Source of the DNA: Chrysochromulina tobinii
Lineage: Eukaryota; Haptophyta; Prymnesiales; Chrysochromulinaceae
Reading direction: 5' to 3'
Assembly: GCA_001275005.1 (NCBI GenBank)
Contig: JWZX01003336.1
Coordinates: 1-58,286, forward strand
Length of the DNA: 58,286 nt
Both the position numbers and the translations under genes were made by a program. Positions within the stretch are counted from its first letter, which is position 1. Every line of letters starts with the position of its first letter. The notes under the pieces were generated by a model. It had not been told where the DNA came from and did no database searches. It was given only the letters and a program-made list of their open reading frames with translations. Of this stretch, positions 45,001-51,557 are shown piece after piece.

Positions 45001-48000
45001 GCCGCCTTGTACGCGAGCTGCCGGCACGCAATGTTCAAGATCGAGCGCTCCGCCGGCGAGACGTGTGGCACAAAGCCCAAGTCATGCTGTGCCATCTGGA
45101 GCAGCTCGGCACGCAGCAGGAGAGAGAGGCGTTTCCACTCAGGGACGCTCACGCCAAAGCCGCGTAGCAGGAAGCGCAGCGTGTGGCGCACGCAGCCGTA
45201 GTGAGCCGAGCCCGAGCGGCGCGCTGTGCGCATCTCGGGCGGCTCGTCGGCACGTGCGTTCGATCGCAAGAGGGCTTGCTCAAGAGAGTCCTGCGCCACA
45301 GACGAGAGAGCCATCAGAGGCGAGGCCGAGGCGATCAGAGGCCATGAGAGGCGATCAAGGCTCATGAGAGGCGATGAGAGGCGATCAGAGGCCATGAGAG
45401 GAGATCAAGGCTCAGGAGGGGCCATCAGGCGAGATCTCACCTCCGCCACAAACGAGAGGAGCAACTGATAGAGCACCTGGTGCGCCGAGAGCTTGCCGCC
45501 GTTGTCCACGCTGGCGGCGTACCAGAGGACGGCCCAGAAGGCTTCGTCACGGAGCCGCGCGAGGCGCACGTCGCGCAGCGTCAGGCAGGTGGCGAAGCGG
45601 ATCTTGGGCGGCGTGGCCGCGGCCTCGTGGTGCGCGAGAGCCTCTGGATCACAGGAGACCACGGTGAGCTGGCACAGCGCCTCGTGGGGGGTGCGCTGCC
45701 GCTCGACGAGCAGGATCAGAGGCCCACCTGATGAGGGAGGCAATCAGAGGTCATCAGAGGCCGTCCGAGGCAATCAGAGGTCATCAGAGGCGTCATCAGC
45801 GGCGTCATCAGCGGCAGCCCACTGGCATGCGATGAGGGGAAGCATCAGCGAGGCCATCCGAGTCATCACATGCACTCGCAGGCAATCGCAGGCGCTCAGC
45901 GGCCCACCGCCGACGGCACAGGGCAGCACGAGCATGCCGCCAGGCTCGAGGGATTCGAGAGCCTTGAGGGCCTTGGATAAGTACATGCGCTGCTGCCCCT
46001 GGTGGCCCATTGCATGCGCCAGCTTATGCGCGAGCTTCTTTGCGTCTTCGAGCAGCGTACACGTCGTGTTGAGTGCGGCGCGCTGCGCGTGCGGCAGCGA
46101 ACAGGCGGCGCCGTGCGGCTCGGCGAGCAGCCGCTGCAGCGTCAGCACGACCACCTCGAGCGAGATGTGCAGCGAGCCACCGTCGAGGCCCGTCCCAGCG
46201 ATGAACGCGTCGCCCACTTCGGCCGCGAAGGCGGGGTGCAGCCAGACGGGCGGCGGCTTGGCATAGAGCGGCTGGAGAGAGAGCTGCTGCGAGCGCGCCG
46301 CCTCGGCCTCGTCAAGGAGCTCGGCCTCCTCATCCTTTCCTCGCAGGCTGTGAAGCTCCTCGCGTACCTGTGGGGGGAGGGCGCCGTGGTGAGCACTTGC
46401 ATGCATGCAGGGCCTGATGCTTTCCTCGCAGGCGGTGAAGCTCCTCGCATACTTGCTCTTCAGTCCAGACGCTTGAGACGAGCTTCACGTACCTGTGGGG
46501 GGAGGGCGCCGTGGTGAGCACTTGCATGCAGGGCCTCCTGCAGTCCAGACGCTCGAGACGAGCTTGACGTACCGCACCGCCAGGCCGCGCTCGCTGCCGC
46601 CGTCTTCTCCGCCGCTCAGCAGCGCCGCGCTCATCAGCGAGGCGCCGTGCTGGGCGAGACCCGCCGAGACGCCGGCCGCCGCGCCGCCCGCCGTCGCCGC
46701 CGAGGAGGCGAAGGCGCTCGACACGGCGCTCGAAGATGCCCCGCCGGAGGACGCGGCGCCCAGCACGGCGCCTCCCCGCGCGGCGAAGAGCGCCACGTGC
46801 TGCGGATCGAGGCAGAAACGCTCCGGAGGGGGGGCGCCGTGTTGGGCGCCGTCTTTGCCGCCCTTGCCGCCGCCGCCGCCCTTGCCCTCCTTATCCACCT
46901 CCTTCTCCACCCCCTCCTCGGCCGCGCGCGCCGTGCCGGCGGGCTTGAGCTTGGACTTGTCGAGCAGCTTGGCCGACTCGAGTTTGATCTCCGCGCACAG
47001 CCGGCCGTTGACGTACGTCTTGAGCTCGCCTTTCTTGCGGGTGACTGCCACCCAGGCCCAACGCTCGGCACGGACCGTCGCGTCCTGGCTGCACGCACGA
47101 AACGCGAGCGAGCACTCAGGGCGCACTCAGGATGCACTCAGGGCGCAATCAGGACGCAATCAGGACGCACTCATGACGCACTCATGACGCAATCAGGGCG
47201 CAATCAGGGCGCAATCAGGACGCAATCATGACGCAATCATGATGCACTCATGACGCAATCAGGGCGCACTCATGACGCAATCAGGGTCATCAGCGTACCT
47301 GCCCATCTGGCCCAGCGCGCCGACGCCGCCATTCTTGTACACCTGCACCTGGTCGAGCTGCTCGCCCTGGGTCGGCGGGCCGCCGCCGTGGAAGAGCGGC
47401 AGCGTCGCCGTGGGCAGCCGGTCAAGCCGCAGCGCGAGCAGCAGCGAGTACCGATGCAGCTTGCCATCGTCTTCGAGCGTCCACGCGTTGACGTAGGGCA
47501 TGCTGAGCTTGAGGTAGCCGCCCTCGGGCATCACGAGCGCGGCGCTGCCGTCCTCCTGCTCCTCGAAGCTCGCGTCGCCGCCGATGACCTCGAGCCCCTC
47601 GGGCAGCTGGCTCTGGCTCTGGCGCAGGTCAGCAGTCACGAGGGTCAGGGTCTGGCCGCTGCCACTGCCGCCCCACTCCATATCCCTGCCGCTGCCGCCG
47701 CTTCCACGCCCGTTGCGGCCGGTCGGCTCGCCGGCGCGGCCCTTGCCGTTGCCGCAGCTGCGCTGCTGCTCTGCCTCTCGCACGTGGTCTTCGCTCGTGC
47801 CGCCGGCTCCGTTGCGGCCCGGTGAGGTGGCGGCCGCGCGCATCAGCGCCGTCGTGGTCGTGTCATCGTCGTCGTCGTCAAAGCCGAAGCCATCGGTCCA
47901 GATGGAGAGGCCACCGATCCCGCCGAGTCCGCCGAGCCGGCCCTGCCGGCGCGACATCTTAGAGTCCGCCGCGTTGTCGAAGGCCGAGCGCTCCTCCCGG

Positions 48001-48104
48001 TTGGTCGGTTCGAAGGGCTTCTCGTCCTTCTGCCTGCCGCGAGGCGTGTCCTCCAGCTCGTCCTCGTCGTCGTCGAAGTCGCCTCCGTGTTTGCGTCCCG
48101 GCAT
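19698..48104 (-). CDS. Giant multidomain DUF3638-type protein, about 52 exons, about 7,091 residues
   Basis: One minus-strand gene. I chained exons by splice signals and frame. Every junction is in phase, apart from one extra base in a C5 run (24162-24166) that needs correcting. Domain order: LamG-like (about 170-450), thioredoxin-like with WCPSC (about 1010-1110), long unassigned middle, GW-rich and U-box-like CP-x(n)-CP module (about 3150-3370), DUF3638/DUF3645 P-loop core (3649-4470), degenerate thioredoxin-like (about 4590-4740), Ala-rich coiled coil (to 5100), acidic tract (5387-5719), QE-rich segment (about 5975), EF-hand-like helices (6130-6400), second LamG-like (6490-6730), ankyrins (about 6820-6930), acidic tail. 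DUF3638 giants occur in fungi, oomycetes and other protists and are often labelled ubiquitinyl hydrolase; the activity is unproven. No signal peptide, so cytosolic. The mini-introns 39465-39522 and 33762-33796 are the least certain. Confidence 0.8.
20285..20571 (-). mobile_element. Composite family A + family B introner with a GC donor, last giant-gene intron
   Basis: 287 nt. The 5' part (plus about 20358-20571) is family A. The 3' part (plus 20285-20357) is family B, with its own 23-nt copy of the exon-50 edge at plus 20335-20357. The donor is AG|GCGCGT, not GT. The upstream exon edge is also copied near plus 20500-20523. It records at least two insertions at the same site. Confidence 0.85.
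21172..22609 (-). CDS. Giant gene, exons 44-48: LamG-like domain 2
   Basis: Exons 22609-22477, 22331-22081, 21836-21751, 21636-21528 and 21309-21172. APMWMEGRGKWLYVRQGSA...HLNQYTATLFCKL..., then QLFVDDEGG, SWHAISCVVDAIAGVMRTYIDG and KGRLAVFYAHSQPVPALEF describe a second concanavalin/LamG sandwich, with the same 'W-H-A-I...M-R-T-Y-I-D-G' hairpin as domain 1. LamG-like domains usually bind glycans or proteins; having one near each end of a cytosolic giant is unusual. I skip a possible 37-nt mini-exon (21434-21470) because it breaks the frame. Confidence 0.7.
22714..25625 (-). CDS. Giant gene, exons 37-43: Pro/Gln-rich linker, QE repeat and EF-hand-like motifs
   Basis: Exons 25625-25042, 24862-24385, 24223-24037, 23889-23605, 23521-23357, 23257-23132 and 23034-22714. 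Exon 37 has a P/K/Q-rich linker with PPQPAAKGH repeats. Exon 38 starts with CREQEQEKEQEQEQEQEIEM, a segment also typical of other DUF3638 giants. EF-hand-like motifs: LLDLSGNGQ(Y)GA across the C5 frameshift at 24162-24166 (exon 39), FDYDRNGLLSLAEVYGAL (exons 41-42, a good calcium loop D-x-D-x-N-G), and HLTYSEFIELL (exon 43, loop degenerate). Exons 38 and 43 end at GC donors. Confidence 0.7.
25696..28299 (-). CDS. Giant gene, exons 32-36: helical region and long acidic tract
   Basis: Exons 28299-27977, 27818-27447, 27344-27171, 27039-26044 and 25860-25696. Exon 33 has GSQLCAYLCEWIVAAAGYHE then KKKQYDALKKELQ, which resembles the start of the dynein heavy-chain stalk; I do not claim dynein. Exon 35 encodes a basic linker and two runs of Asp/Glu totalling about 110 residues (plus strand 26385-26600 and 26840-26920), encoded by ctc/cgt triplet repeats. 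Such tracts are often histone-binding or chromatin-associated, but that is only a suggestion. Confidence 0.65.
27345..27446 (-). mobile_element. Introner (family A) with perfect 20-nt target duplication
   Basis: 102 nt. The 20-nt edge of the downstream exon (minus strand GTACGGCGCGAGCAGGCCGT; plus 27325-27344) is copied exactly at the 5' end of the intron (plus 27427-27446). The body has repeats of GATTGC-type units and the 3' end is CCCTCATCAG. The perfect duplication suggests a recent insertion. Confidence 0.93.
28459..30546 (-). CDS. Giant gene, exons 29-31: degenerate thioredoxin-like domain 2 and Ala-rich coiled coil
   Basis: Exons 30546-29989, 29907-29764 and 29632-28459. KALGLYFCHSGDQSGDVL aligns with the nucleoredoxin start 'K-x-x-G-L-Y-F-x-x-x-W-C-x-x-C', but the CxxC is lost. 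FEVIAISSASSSEEFTACF then REMPWLAIPF and LRQLFELDASSTQVVLISPEG complete the fold. So it is a non-redox thioredoxin fold. The rest of exon 31 is a long charged coiled coil ending in a run of A/K/E heptad-like repeats (plus strand 28460-28720). Confidence 0.75.
30655..33455 (-). CDS. Giant gene, exons 26-28: DUF3638/DUF3645 P-loop core
   Basis: Exons 33455-31267, 31042-30844 and 30738-30655. Key motifs: KQMLMGGGKTTVVGPML (Walker A, about residue 3720); CLIMDEVDLLLHP (Walker B-like DE-x-D) followed by HPLDFSPERW; AIPFVGKDVPSRASEFAHPD; RIGFSGTPSDLLPLDL; then IHTTGMDIKH..ARAALTLGKDM and VFRDLAQGAFRMRGI. In this order these are the hallmarks I know for DUF3638 (PF12340) and DUF3645 (PF12359). They imply an ATP-binding, helicase-like engine. 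Most family members read HTRGTDLKLP where this has HTTGMDIKH. An unusual in-frame introner-like fragment lies at 32331-32370. Confidence 0.85.
31043..31266 (-). mobile_element. Triplicated introner, giant-gene intron in DUF3638 core
   Basis: 224 nt. A 76-bp unit, containing a near-exact copy of the preceding exon end plus the donor (plus landmark gcac at 31111, 31187 and 31263), recurs three times counting the genuine exon edge. The intron ends CCCTATTTAG. Splicing joins ANGLGRW to CEGVVFLDEND in phase. Reading on through the copies stays open for two units. Confidence 0.9.
32331..32370 (-). repeat. Introner-like fragment retained in coding sequence
   Basis: Within the DUF3638 exon, the minus strand reads CCCTCATCAGGGGCAATCAG and then further GGCAATCA units, i.e. 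the family-A 3' terminus followed by inverted family-A repeat words. It has no GT donor, stays in frame, and encodes about 14 residues (PHQGQSADHQRQSA) that interrupt an Ala/Arg-rich helix. It looks like an exonised or failed introner. Confidence 0.65.
33603..35194 (-). CDS. Giant gene, exon 25: GW-rich segment and U-box/RING-like module
   Basis: Coding 35194-33797 and 33761-33603, split by a proposed 35-nt intron. The segment opens with GGW/GDGGWG repeats (about 25 residues), then a Gly-rich linker. A module follows with SCPISLTDFEEGEKVRRLP, about 30 residues, then CPFTRQEF. This resembles a U-box/degenerate RING, which binds E2 enzymes; only about four Cys positions are visible, so a zinc-free U-box is more likely than a RING. 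The C-terminal helices run directly into the DUF3638 core. Its position just before that core would fit a ubiquitin-pathway role, but this is inference. Confidence 0.6.
33762..33796 (-). other. Possible 35-nt intron (or frameshift) in giant gene
   Basis: The frame hits TAA after ...RMANHSW. A GT-AG segment of only 35 nt (donor GTACGGATGGCTAACC, acceptor AAGAG) restores SAEDVEQLFDLVVASILHA in phase 0. It includes a CTAAC branch-like word. Such short introns are rare, so a one-base error or a real frameshift remains possible. Confidence 0.5.
35316..42343 (-). CDS. Giant gene, exons 9-24: long unassigned middle region
   Basis: Exons 42343-42061, 41813-41453, 41205-40906, 40763-39687, 39607-39523, 39464-39199, 39117-39016, 38909-38013, 37939-37808, 37640-37526, 37435-37273, 37187-37097, 36810-36691, 36602-36435, 36214-36071, 35979-35749 and 35624-35316. 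About 1,600 residues that look like genuine folded protein: hydrophobic periodicity, Trp/Cys conservation-like spacing, few low-complexity tracts apart from an A/S/P linker near 40150-40330 and an S/V-S-S-G repeat near 38170-38250. I recognise no family. Similar regions precede the P-loop core in other DUF3638 giants. The junction 39523/39464 uses a 58-nt intron without introner features. Confidence 0.65.
36811..37096 (-). mobile_element. Composite introner with three exon-edge copies, giant-gene intron 19/20
   Basis: 286 nt. The downstream exon edge (GTGAGCTCGGACACAAACCT...) recurs diverged near plus 36860-36890, 36925-36955 and, more remotely, 36985-37040. Two copies end with the acceptor-like TTTGGCAG. 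It is a serial duplication of an introner together with its target. Each copy could offer alternative splice sites. Confidence 0.85.
37940..38012 (-). mobile_element. Introner (family A) with duplication of the upstream exon end
   Basis: 73 nt. Here the copied host sequence is at the 3' end of the intron: plus 37940-37970 matches the end of the upstream exon (plus 38013-38043), with three mismatches in 31. The acceptor CTCGCAG is thus a copy of the exon's own CTCGCAG|GT. Only about 40 nt of family-A repeat is left between donor and copy. Confidence 0.9.
41206..41452 (-). mobile_element. Introner with expanded internal repeats, giant-gene intron 10
   Basis: 247 nt. A unit of about 35 nt (ggccatttgggcccatcgca plus atca-acgcaatca) recurs four to five times at about 41215-41400. 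Donor AG|GTGCGATC and acceptor CTCCAG restore the reading frame. The family-A GATTGCGATGG words are visible inside each unit. Confidence 0.85.
42437..44189 (-). CDS. Giant gene, exons 7-8: thioredoxin/nucleoredoxin-like domain 1
   Basis: Exons 44189-43941 and 43700-42437. VIGLYFAASWCPSCRSTTPLL opens a nucleoredoxin-type thioredoxin fold with an intact CPSC redox pair. It continues through ILLVSQDASESDFDVYRRAMPWPALP to the cis-Pro-like GAMPCL|VLLASDG across the exon junction. The rest of exon 8 is helical, plus a Gly/Ser homopolymer linker (plus strand 42955-43075, gccgct-rich triplet repeat) and an Ala/Thr-rich stretch, then a well-ordered C-terminal part (DYFNCQSSLTRIYNWEKTERLESG) of unknown family. 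Confidence 0.75.
43701..43940 (-). mobile_element. Triplicated introner (family B), giant-gene intron 7
   Basis: 240 nt, three tandem 74-bp copies (the catggtgagc landmark is at 43721, 43795 and 43869). Donor GTACTCC matches the downstream exon start GTGCTCC. Each copy carries the family-B landmark GCGAGTGCTCACCATGGCGC. It interrupts the thioredoxin-like domain 1. Confidence 0.92.
44190..44369 (-). mobile_element. Nested introner (family A), giant-gene intron 6
   Basis: 180 nt, family-A repeats. In the middle (plus 44255-44310) it contains a diverged copy of the spliced exon-exon junction: the upstream edge (CTCGAGGGGATGAAG) joined directly to the downstream edge (GTGATCGGGCT). That is what a second duplication spanning the empty target would leave. 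3' end CCCTCATCAG. Confidence 0.85.
44370..48104 (-). CDS. Giant gene, exons 1-6: acidic N-terminus and LamG-like domain 1
   Basis: Exons 48104-47299, 47088-46573, 46492-46453, 46367-45908, 45727-45441 and 45290-44370. The start MPGRKHGGDFDDDEDE has an acidic, disordered lead of about 150 residues. A concanavalin-like/LamG-type sandwich spans about 170-450: ...GGYLKLSMPYVNAWTLEDDG, then RAERWAWVAVTRKKGELKTYVNG, the usual 'W-x-x-V-A-V-T...L-x-x-Y-V-N-G' hairpin. Exon 3 is only 40 nt. Exons 4-6 are helical, with an Ala/Ser-rich linker near 860-960, and are not recognised. Exons 2-4 are separated by two family-B introners. Confidence 0.75.
46368..46452 (-). mobile_element. Introner (family B), giant-gene intron 3
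   Basis: 85 nt. Its first 33 nt (plus 46420-46452) copy the start of the next exon (plus 46335-46367) with two mismatches. The 3' body is almost identical to that of the adjacent introner at 46493-46572. The exon between the two is only 40 nt, so two insertions landed 40 nt apart. Confidence 0.92.
46493..46572 (-). mobile_element. Introner (family B), giant-gene intron 2
   Basis: 80 nt. Its first 32 nt (plus 46541-46572) copy the start of the next exon (plus 46461-46492) with two mismatches. The rest is the family-B body ending GCACTTGCATGC-complement, CACCACGGCGCCCTCCCCCC and ACAG. The copied coding sequence stays open in frame into the intron. Confidence 0.92.
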
Positions 48105-48459
48105 CTTCGCCGCGCGGGAGTGCTCGAGAACCGCGGTTCACACCTCCTAACACCCCCAAAAAGTGAGGGATAGGAGGACTTTCTTGTAGGGGTGACACAT
48201 GATGAGGTGATTGACGATTTGGGGAGCAGGAGTCACGGCCGCCGGCTACATGCGTGTTTTCATACATGTACCAAAAGCACACCGCACACAAAGTCGCTGC
48301 TCGGTCGCTCGCACCGTCGCGCCGAAAGGGTTACTGTATCCACGTGTTGGACGGGAAAAGTGTGGTTGACTGATTGTCCTGATTGCCAGATCGCCCTCCT
48401 GATTGGAGAGCGAGGAGAACTGCGAGGAGGTCGGACGCACGCACACGTGGAGTCCATCT
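48105..48459. promoter_or_regulatory. Divergent promoter region, giant gene (-) and Mbb1-like gene (+)
   Basis: A 355-bp gap between the two divergent start codons. No clear TATA box. An upstream in-frame ATG-free extension of the plus gene begins near 48403 but would place residues before its signal peptide. I see no repeats of the introner type here. Confidence 0.45.
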
Positions 48460-50172
48460 ATGCGCCGCCTTCTGCTCCTGACGCTCGCGGTCGTCTCCGG
48501 GTGGCAAGCTGCGCCCCGCGTCCGTTCTCCCGTCGGCCCGTCACGAACGGCATCACCGCTGCTCAAGCTGCCCGTCTCTTCGGGCGTCCGGCTGACCACA
48601 GCCACCGGGGTGGTCGCACCCAAATTTCAGCGCCCGGCAACGGCGCCGGGCGGCGTGAGCACCATCCTGCCGACGGGCACGCCGACGGGCACGCTCAACG
48701 CGACGGCGCTCTACGCGCAGGCCAGCCTGTTGCTGCAGATGCACTCCGACAAGGAAGCCGCCGTGCTGCTGCAGCGCCTGACTTTGCTGACCCCCGAGAA
48801 CGGCAAGGTGTGGATGAAGCTCGCGAACGTGTACCGCAACCAGCGCGATTACAAGATGGGCGAGCGCACCCTGCGGCGCGCCATCGACGCGTGCCCCACC
48901 AATGCGCTCCTCCGCCAGGCCCTCGCCGACCTGTGCCGCGAGAGCAGGCGCTACCCCGAGGCGCGCTCGCACTACCGCGAGGCGATGAAACTCGAGCCAG
49001 CCCTATCGTCAGTGTACGACTCGTGGGGGCGCATGGAGGCGCAGCTCGGTCACTCGGCGGCGGCGGCGGCGCTCTACGAGCGCGGCCTCAAGCACGCTCC
49101 CAACGCACGCCTCTGCCACGCCCTCGGCGTGCTACTCGACCGGCAGGGCGCCGCAGAAAAGGCGCGCTCCGTACTCAAGCGCGGGCTGGGCCTGCCTAAT
49201 GAGGACCGCAACCCGCAGCTGCTGCACGCGCTCGCGATGGTGGACGTGCGCGCGGGCGACATGGGCTCAGCGCGCAAGCTCCTAAGCGCCGTGCTCGAGC
49301 ACCACCCGCGCTTCACCCTCGCGTACCTCTCGCTCGGCCAGCTCGAGGAGCGCTTAGGCAACCTGCAGGCGGCCCGGCGACACTACGAGGCGGGCGCGAT
49401 CACGCCGCAGCCTGGCGGCAACCTGGGCGCCGTGCAGCTCTGGCAGTCGTGGGCGCGCATCGAGCAGCGGCTCGAGCGTCCCGCCCTCGCCCTCGCCACA
49501 TACAAGCGCGCCACCCAGCTGTACAAGGACGACGCGCAGCTTCTCGTCGGCTGGGCAAAGCTCGAAGGCGAGCACGGCGACGTGGGCACGAGCCGCGCCC
49601 TCTTCGCGCGCGCCGTGAGCTCCGTCGCCAAGCACTCTCCGTACGCGTACCAGTGCGCCGCCGCGCTCGAGGTGCGCTGTGGGGAAGTCCAGGCCGCGCG
49701 GGCGCTGTACGCGGCGGGCGCGGCGGTGCGAGTGCTGCCTCAAGGGCCGACGGCGACCGAGCGCATGCCGCTGCTGCATGCGTGGGCCGTGCTCGAGTGG
49801 CGCCATGGCGAGCGCCGCGAGGCACGCCGCCTCTTCGATGAGGCCGAGGCCGCGTCCGACTCGGCCTGCGGATGGCTGCTGCAGTGGCGCGCACGGTTCG
49901 AGTCAGAGTCGTCGCTCGTGCTCGCGCGCCACTACTACGGGCGCGCGGTGAACGCGGCGCCCATGGACAGCTCGGCATGGTCCATGTGGGCCGAGCTGGA
50001 GGCCGAGCACGGCAACGAGGAGCGCGCTACCGCGCTCTCTCGCCACGCGCAGCAGGTCGAGACGAAGGCCCTCCTCGCGAATGCTCTCGGTGGCGGTGCA
50101 CGCACCCGTGGGAGCCCTCTCTCGGCCGCCGACATGTACCAATGGGCCAACCCGCCCAGCAACCGCCAGTAG
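48460..50172 (+). CDS. TPR/HAT-repeat RNA-maturation factor (Mbb1/HCF107-like), probably plastid
   Basis: Intronless, 570 residues from the ATG at 48460. MRRLLLLTLAVVSGWQAAP is a signal peptide, and a basic, Ser/Thr/Pro-rich stretch to about residue 60 could be a transit peptide, as expected for a complex plastid. The rest is a TPR/half-a-TPR array. It has repeated 'W-x-x-W-A-x-L/I-E-x-x-x-x-x-x-x-x-A-R-x-L-F/Y-x-x-A' units, for example LWQSWARIEQRLERPALALATYKRA, LLHAWAVLEWRHGERREARRLFDEA and WSMWAELEAEHGNEERA. This matches Chlamydomonas Mbb1 and Arabidopsis HCF107, which bind and protect the 5' end of psbB/psbH mRNA. It ends with a short YQWANPP tail, also seen in that family. RNA target unproven here. 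Confidence 0.8.
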   Translation: MRRLLLLTLAVVSGWQAAPRVRSPVGPSRTASPLLKLPVSSGVRLTTATGVVAPKFQRPATAPGGVSTILPTGTPTGTLNATALYAQASLLLQMHSDKEAAVLLQRLTLLTPENGKVWMKLANVYRNQRDYKMGERTLRRAIDACPTNALLRQALADLCRESRRYPEARSHYREAMKLEPALSSVYDSWGRMEAQLGHSAAAAALYERGLKHAPNARLCHALGVLLDRQGAAEKARSVLKRGLGLPNEDRNPQLLHALAMVDVRAGDMGSARKLLSAVLEHHPRFTLAYLSLGQLEERLGNLQAARRHYEAGAITPQPGGNLGAVQLWQSWARIEQRLERPALALATYKRATQLYKDDAQLLVGWAKLEGEHGDVGTSRALFARAVSSVAKHSPYAYQCAAALEVRCGEVQAARALYAAGAAVRVLPQGPTATERMPLLHAWAVLEWRHGERREARRLFDEAEAASDSACGWLLQWRARFESESSLVLARHYYGRAVNAAPMDSSAWSMWAELEAEHGNEERATALSRHAQQVETKALLANALGGGARTRGSPLSAADMYQWANPPSNRQ

Positions 50173-50453
50173 ACGGGGGGACACATCCGCCTCGATGTAC
50201 AGTATGAACTACATTGTATGAAGTGGGAGCGTGGGAGCGTCGCGGCGGTCAAGCGGAATCATCTCAGAGAGCCGCGGAGAGACGAGGCATGCTCCATGGG
50301 CGTCATGCCGCCGCGCCGACGACTCTAGAGTTCTAGACACCAAGATTTTGATTGGGGTACTTGTACTTGACTTGACTTGACTTGACTTGACTTGATTAGA
50401 TTCTTGATGTCATCACGCGTTGGAGCTGCCGCCCGCGAGGACGGGCATCGGCC
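50173..50453. other. Intergenic region with ACTTG pentamer repeat
   Basis: 281 bp between the Mbb1-like stop and the next ATG. The pentamer ACTTG is repeated six times at 50365-50394, about 60 bp upstream of the ATG. The same pentamer array precedes the gene at 55577. No other element seen. Confidence 0.6.
50365..50394. repeat. (ACTTG)6 tandem repeat upstream of a start codon
   Basis: Six exact copies, followed by attag. It lies in the presumed promoter/5' UTR of the gene at 50454. Confidence 0.9.
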
Positions 50454-51182
50454 ATGCGCACCACAGCCTTGCTTCTTCTGATCATCCCCTTGGCGATTGC
50501 CGCCGACGCGCCACCGACGCTGCCAAAGAGCGCTGCCTCACGCAAGCCCGCCTCGCGTCCGGTGCTCAAGCGCGGCGGAGTGCTATCCGCCGCTGATGCC
50601 GCTGCTGCTGCTGCTCTTGCAGATGCCAAAGCAGAGGAGCCGGCCGTCGTCATCGTCGACGGCGACGCGACGGACGCTGCACCCCTCCCCAAACCTGTAG
50701 GGAGTGGAGGCTGGATCCCCGGCGGTCCGGTCGTGCAGCAGCTCGTGCTGTTGGCCGTGTAGGTCCTCATGCGTGTTGGGCTGGCCCTATGGAAATCGCA
50801 TTTCAAAGGCCGTGCACTGCCCTTTGCTTCCGCGCTAGAAAGCGTTCCGTTGCTCGGCAACGCGCTCCGCCTGGTCCAGCAGGCGCAGGCCAAATTTGCG
50901 GAGCTCGCGCGGTCGCCGCAGGGTGCACCGGTCATGATGGTCTTGCTCATCATCGCCACCAAGCTCGTGTCGCGCGCGGACGCACGTGCGATGGACGCCG
51001 AGGCAGCAGCAGCAGAGGAGCCGGGCGTGGAGGAAGTGACGGACGCCGAGAGTGCAGCCGAGCGCGAGGCGGACGCCGACGCAGACGTCGGTGGCGCCAA
51101 TGTGTTGCTGCCAGATGCAGAGCAGGAGGCTGAGGACGAGGGCGAGGGCGAGGGCGAGGACGAGGCTGATCCCTACGAATGA
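50454..51182 (+). CDS. Small secreted/membrane protein interrupted by an in-frame TAG
   Basis: The frame from ATG 50454 runs 102 codons to TAG at 50760-50762, then stays open in the same frame to TGA at 51180-51182, 242 residues in all if the TAG is read. Residues 1-17 (MRTTALLLLIIPLAIAA) are a signal peptide, then an Ala-rich stretch. The TAG sits inside what would be a hydrophobic segment, QQLVLLAV-stop-VLMRVGLALW. A second hydrophobic helix follows (APVMMVLLIIATKLV), and then an acidic tail (EDEGEGEGEDEADPYE). Both halves share base composition. A TGG to TAG change, a sequencing error, or stop readthrough could explain it. I recognise no family. An antisense frame of 234 codons overlaps but lacks a convincing product. 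Confidence 0.6.
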
Positions 51183-51557
51183 CCTCAGGTGGCCGTGGTT
51201 GGGCTCTGGACGGCGGTGCGATCAGCTTGCTCGCGCCACATGGACCTGGGCGGGCGAGCTTGCTTGAGCCTCGAGGAGGAACGACAATTCTATAATCGTA
51301 AATGCACATCGGCAGCCGAGCATGAAGGTTTGCGCGTAGGTTTCCCCCCTTTTATACGTTTTATATACGTTTTAAGTTCGACTAAAGTACCAAACCTAGT
51401 ATAGAGCACCAAACAGTCTGCCGCAACATCGACGACGACGTGCAATCTGCAAAGGCCAAAGCCAGTGCACGCGGCACTGCCGGTCTACCGACAAGTTCTA
51501 CTCGATCATGACTCGGCGGGGTCGCCGCGCACAATCCATCTAGCGCCGACTGGCGAC
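51183..51557. other. Convergent 3' intergenic region
   Basis: 375 bp between two convergent stop codons. It contains a short AT-rich patch with gttttatacgttttatatacgttttaag (near 51350), a possible poly(A) or matrix-type element. No gene or repeat family seen. Confidence 0.5.

Noticed and set aside
50396-51100. 234-codon minus-strand frame opposite the TAG-interrupted gene
   Set aside because: It is uninterrupted, which is notable, but it is Ala/Ser-rich without motifs, while the plus strand has a signal peptide and two hydrophobic helices.
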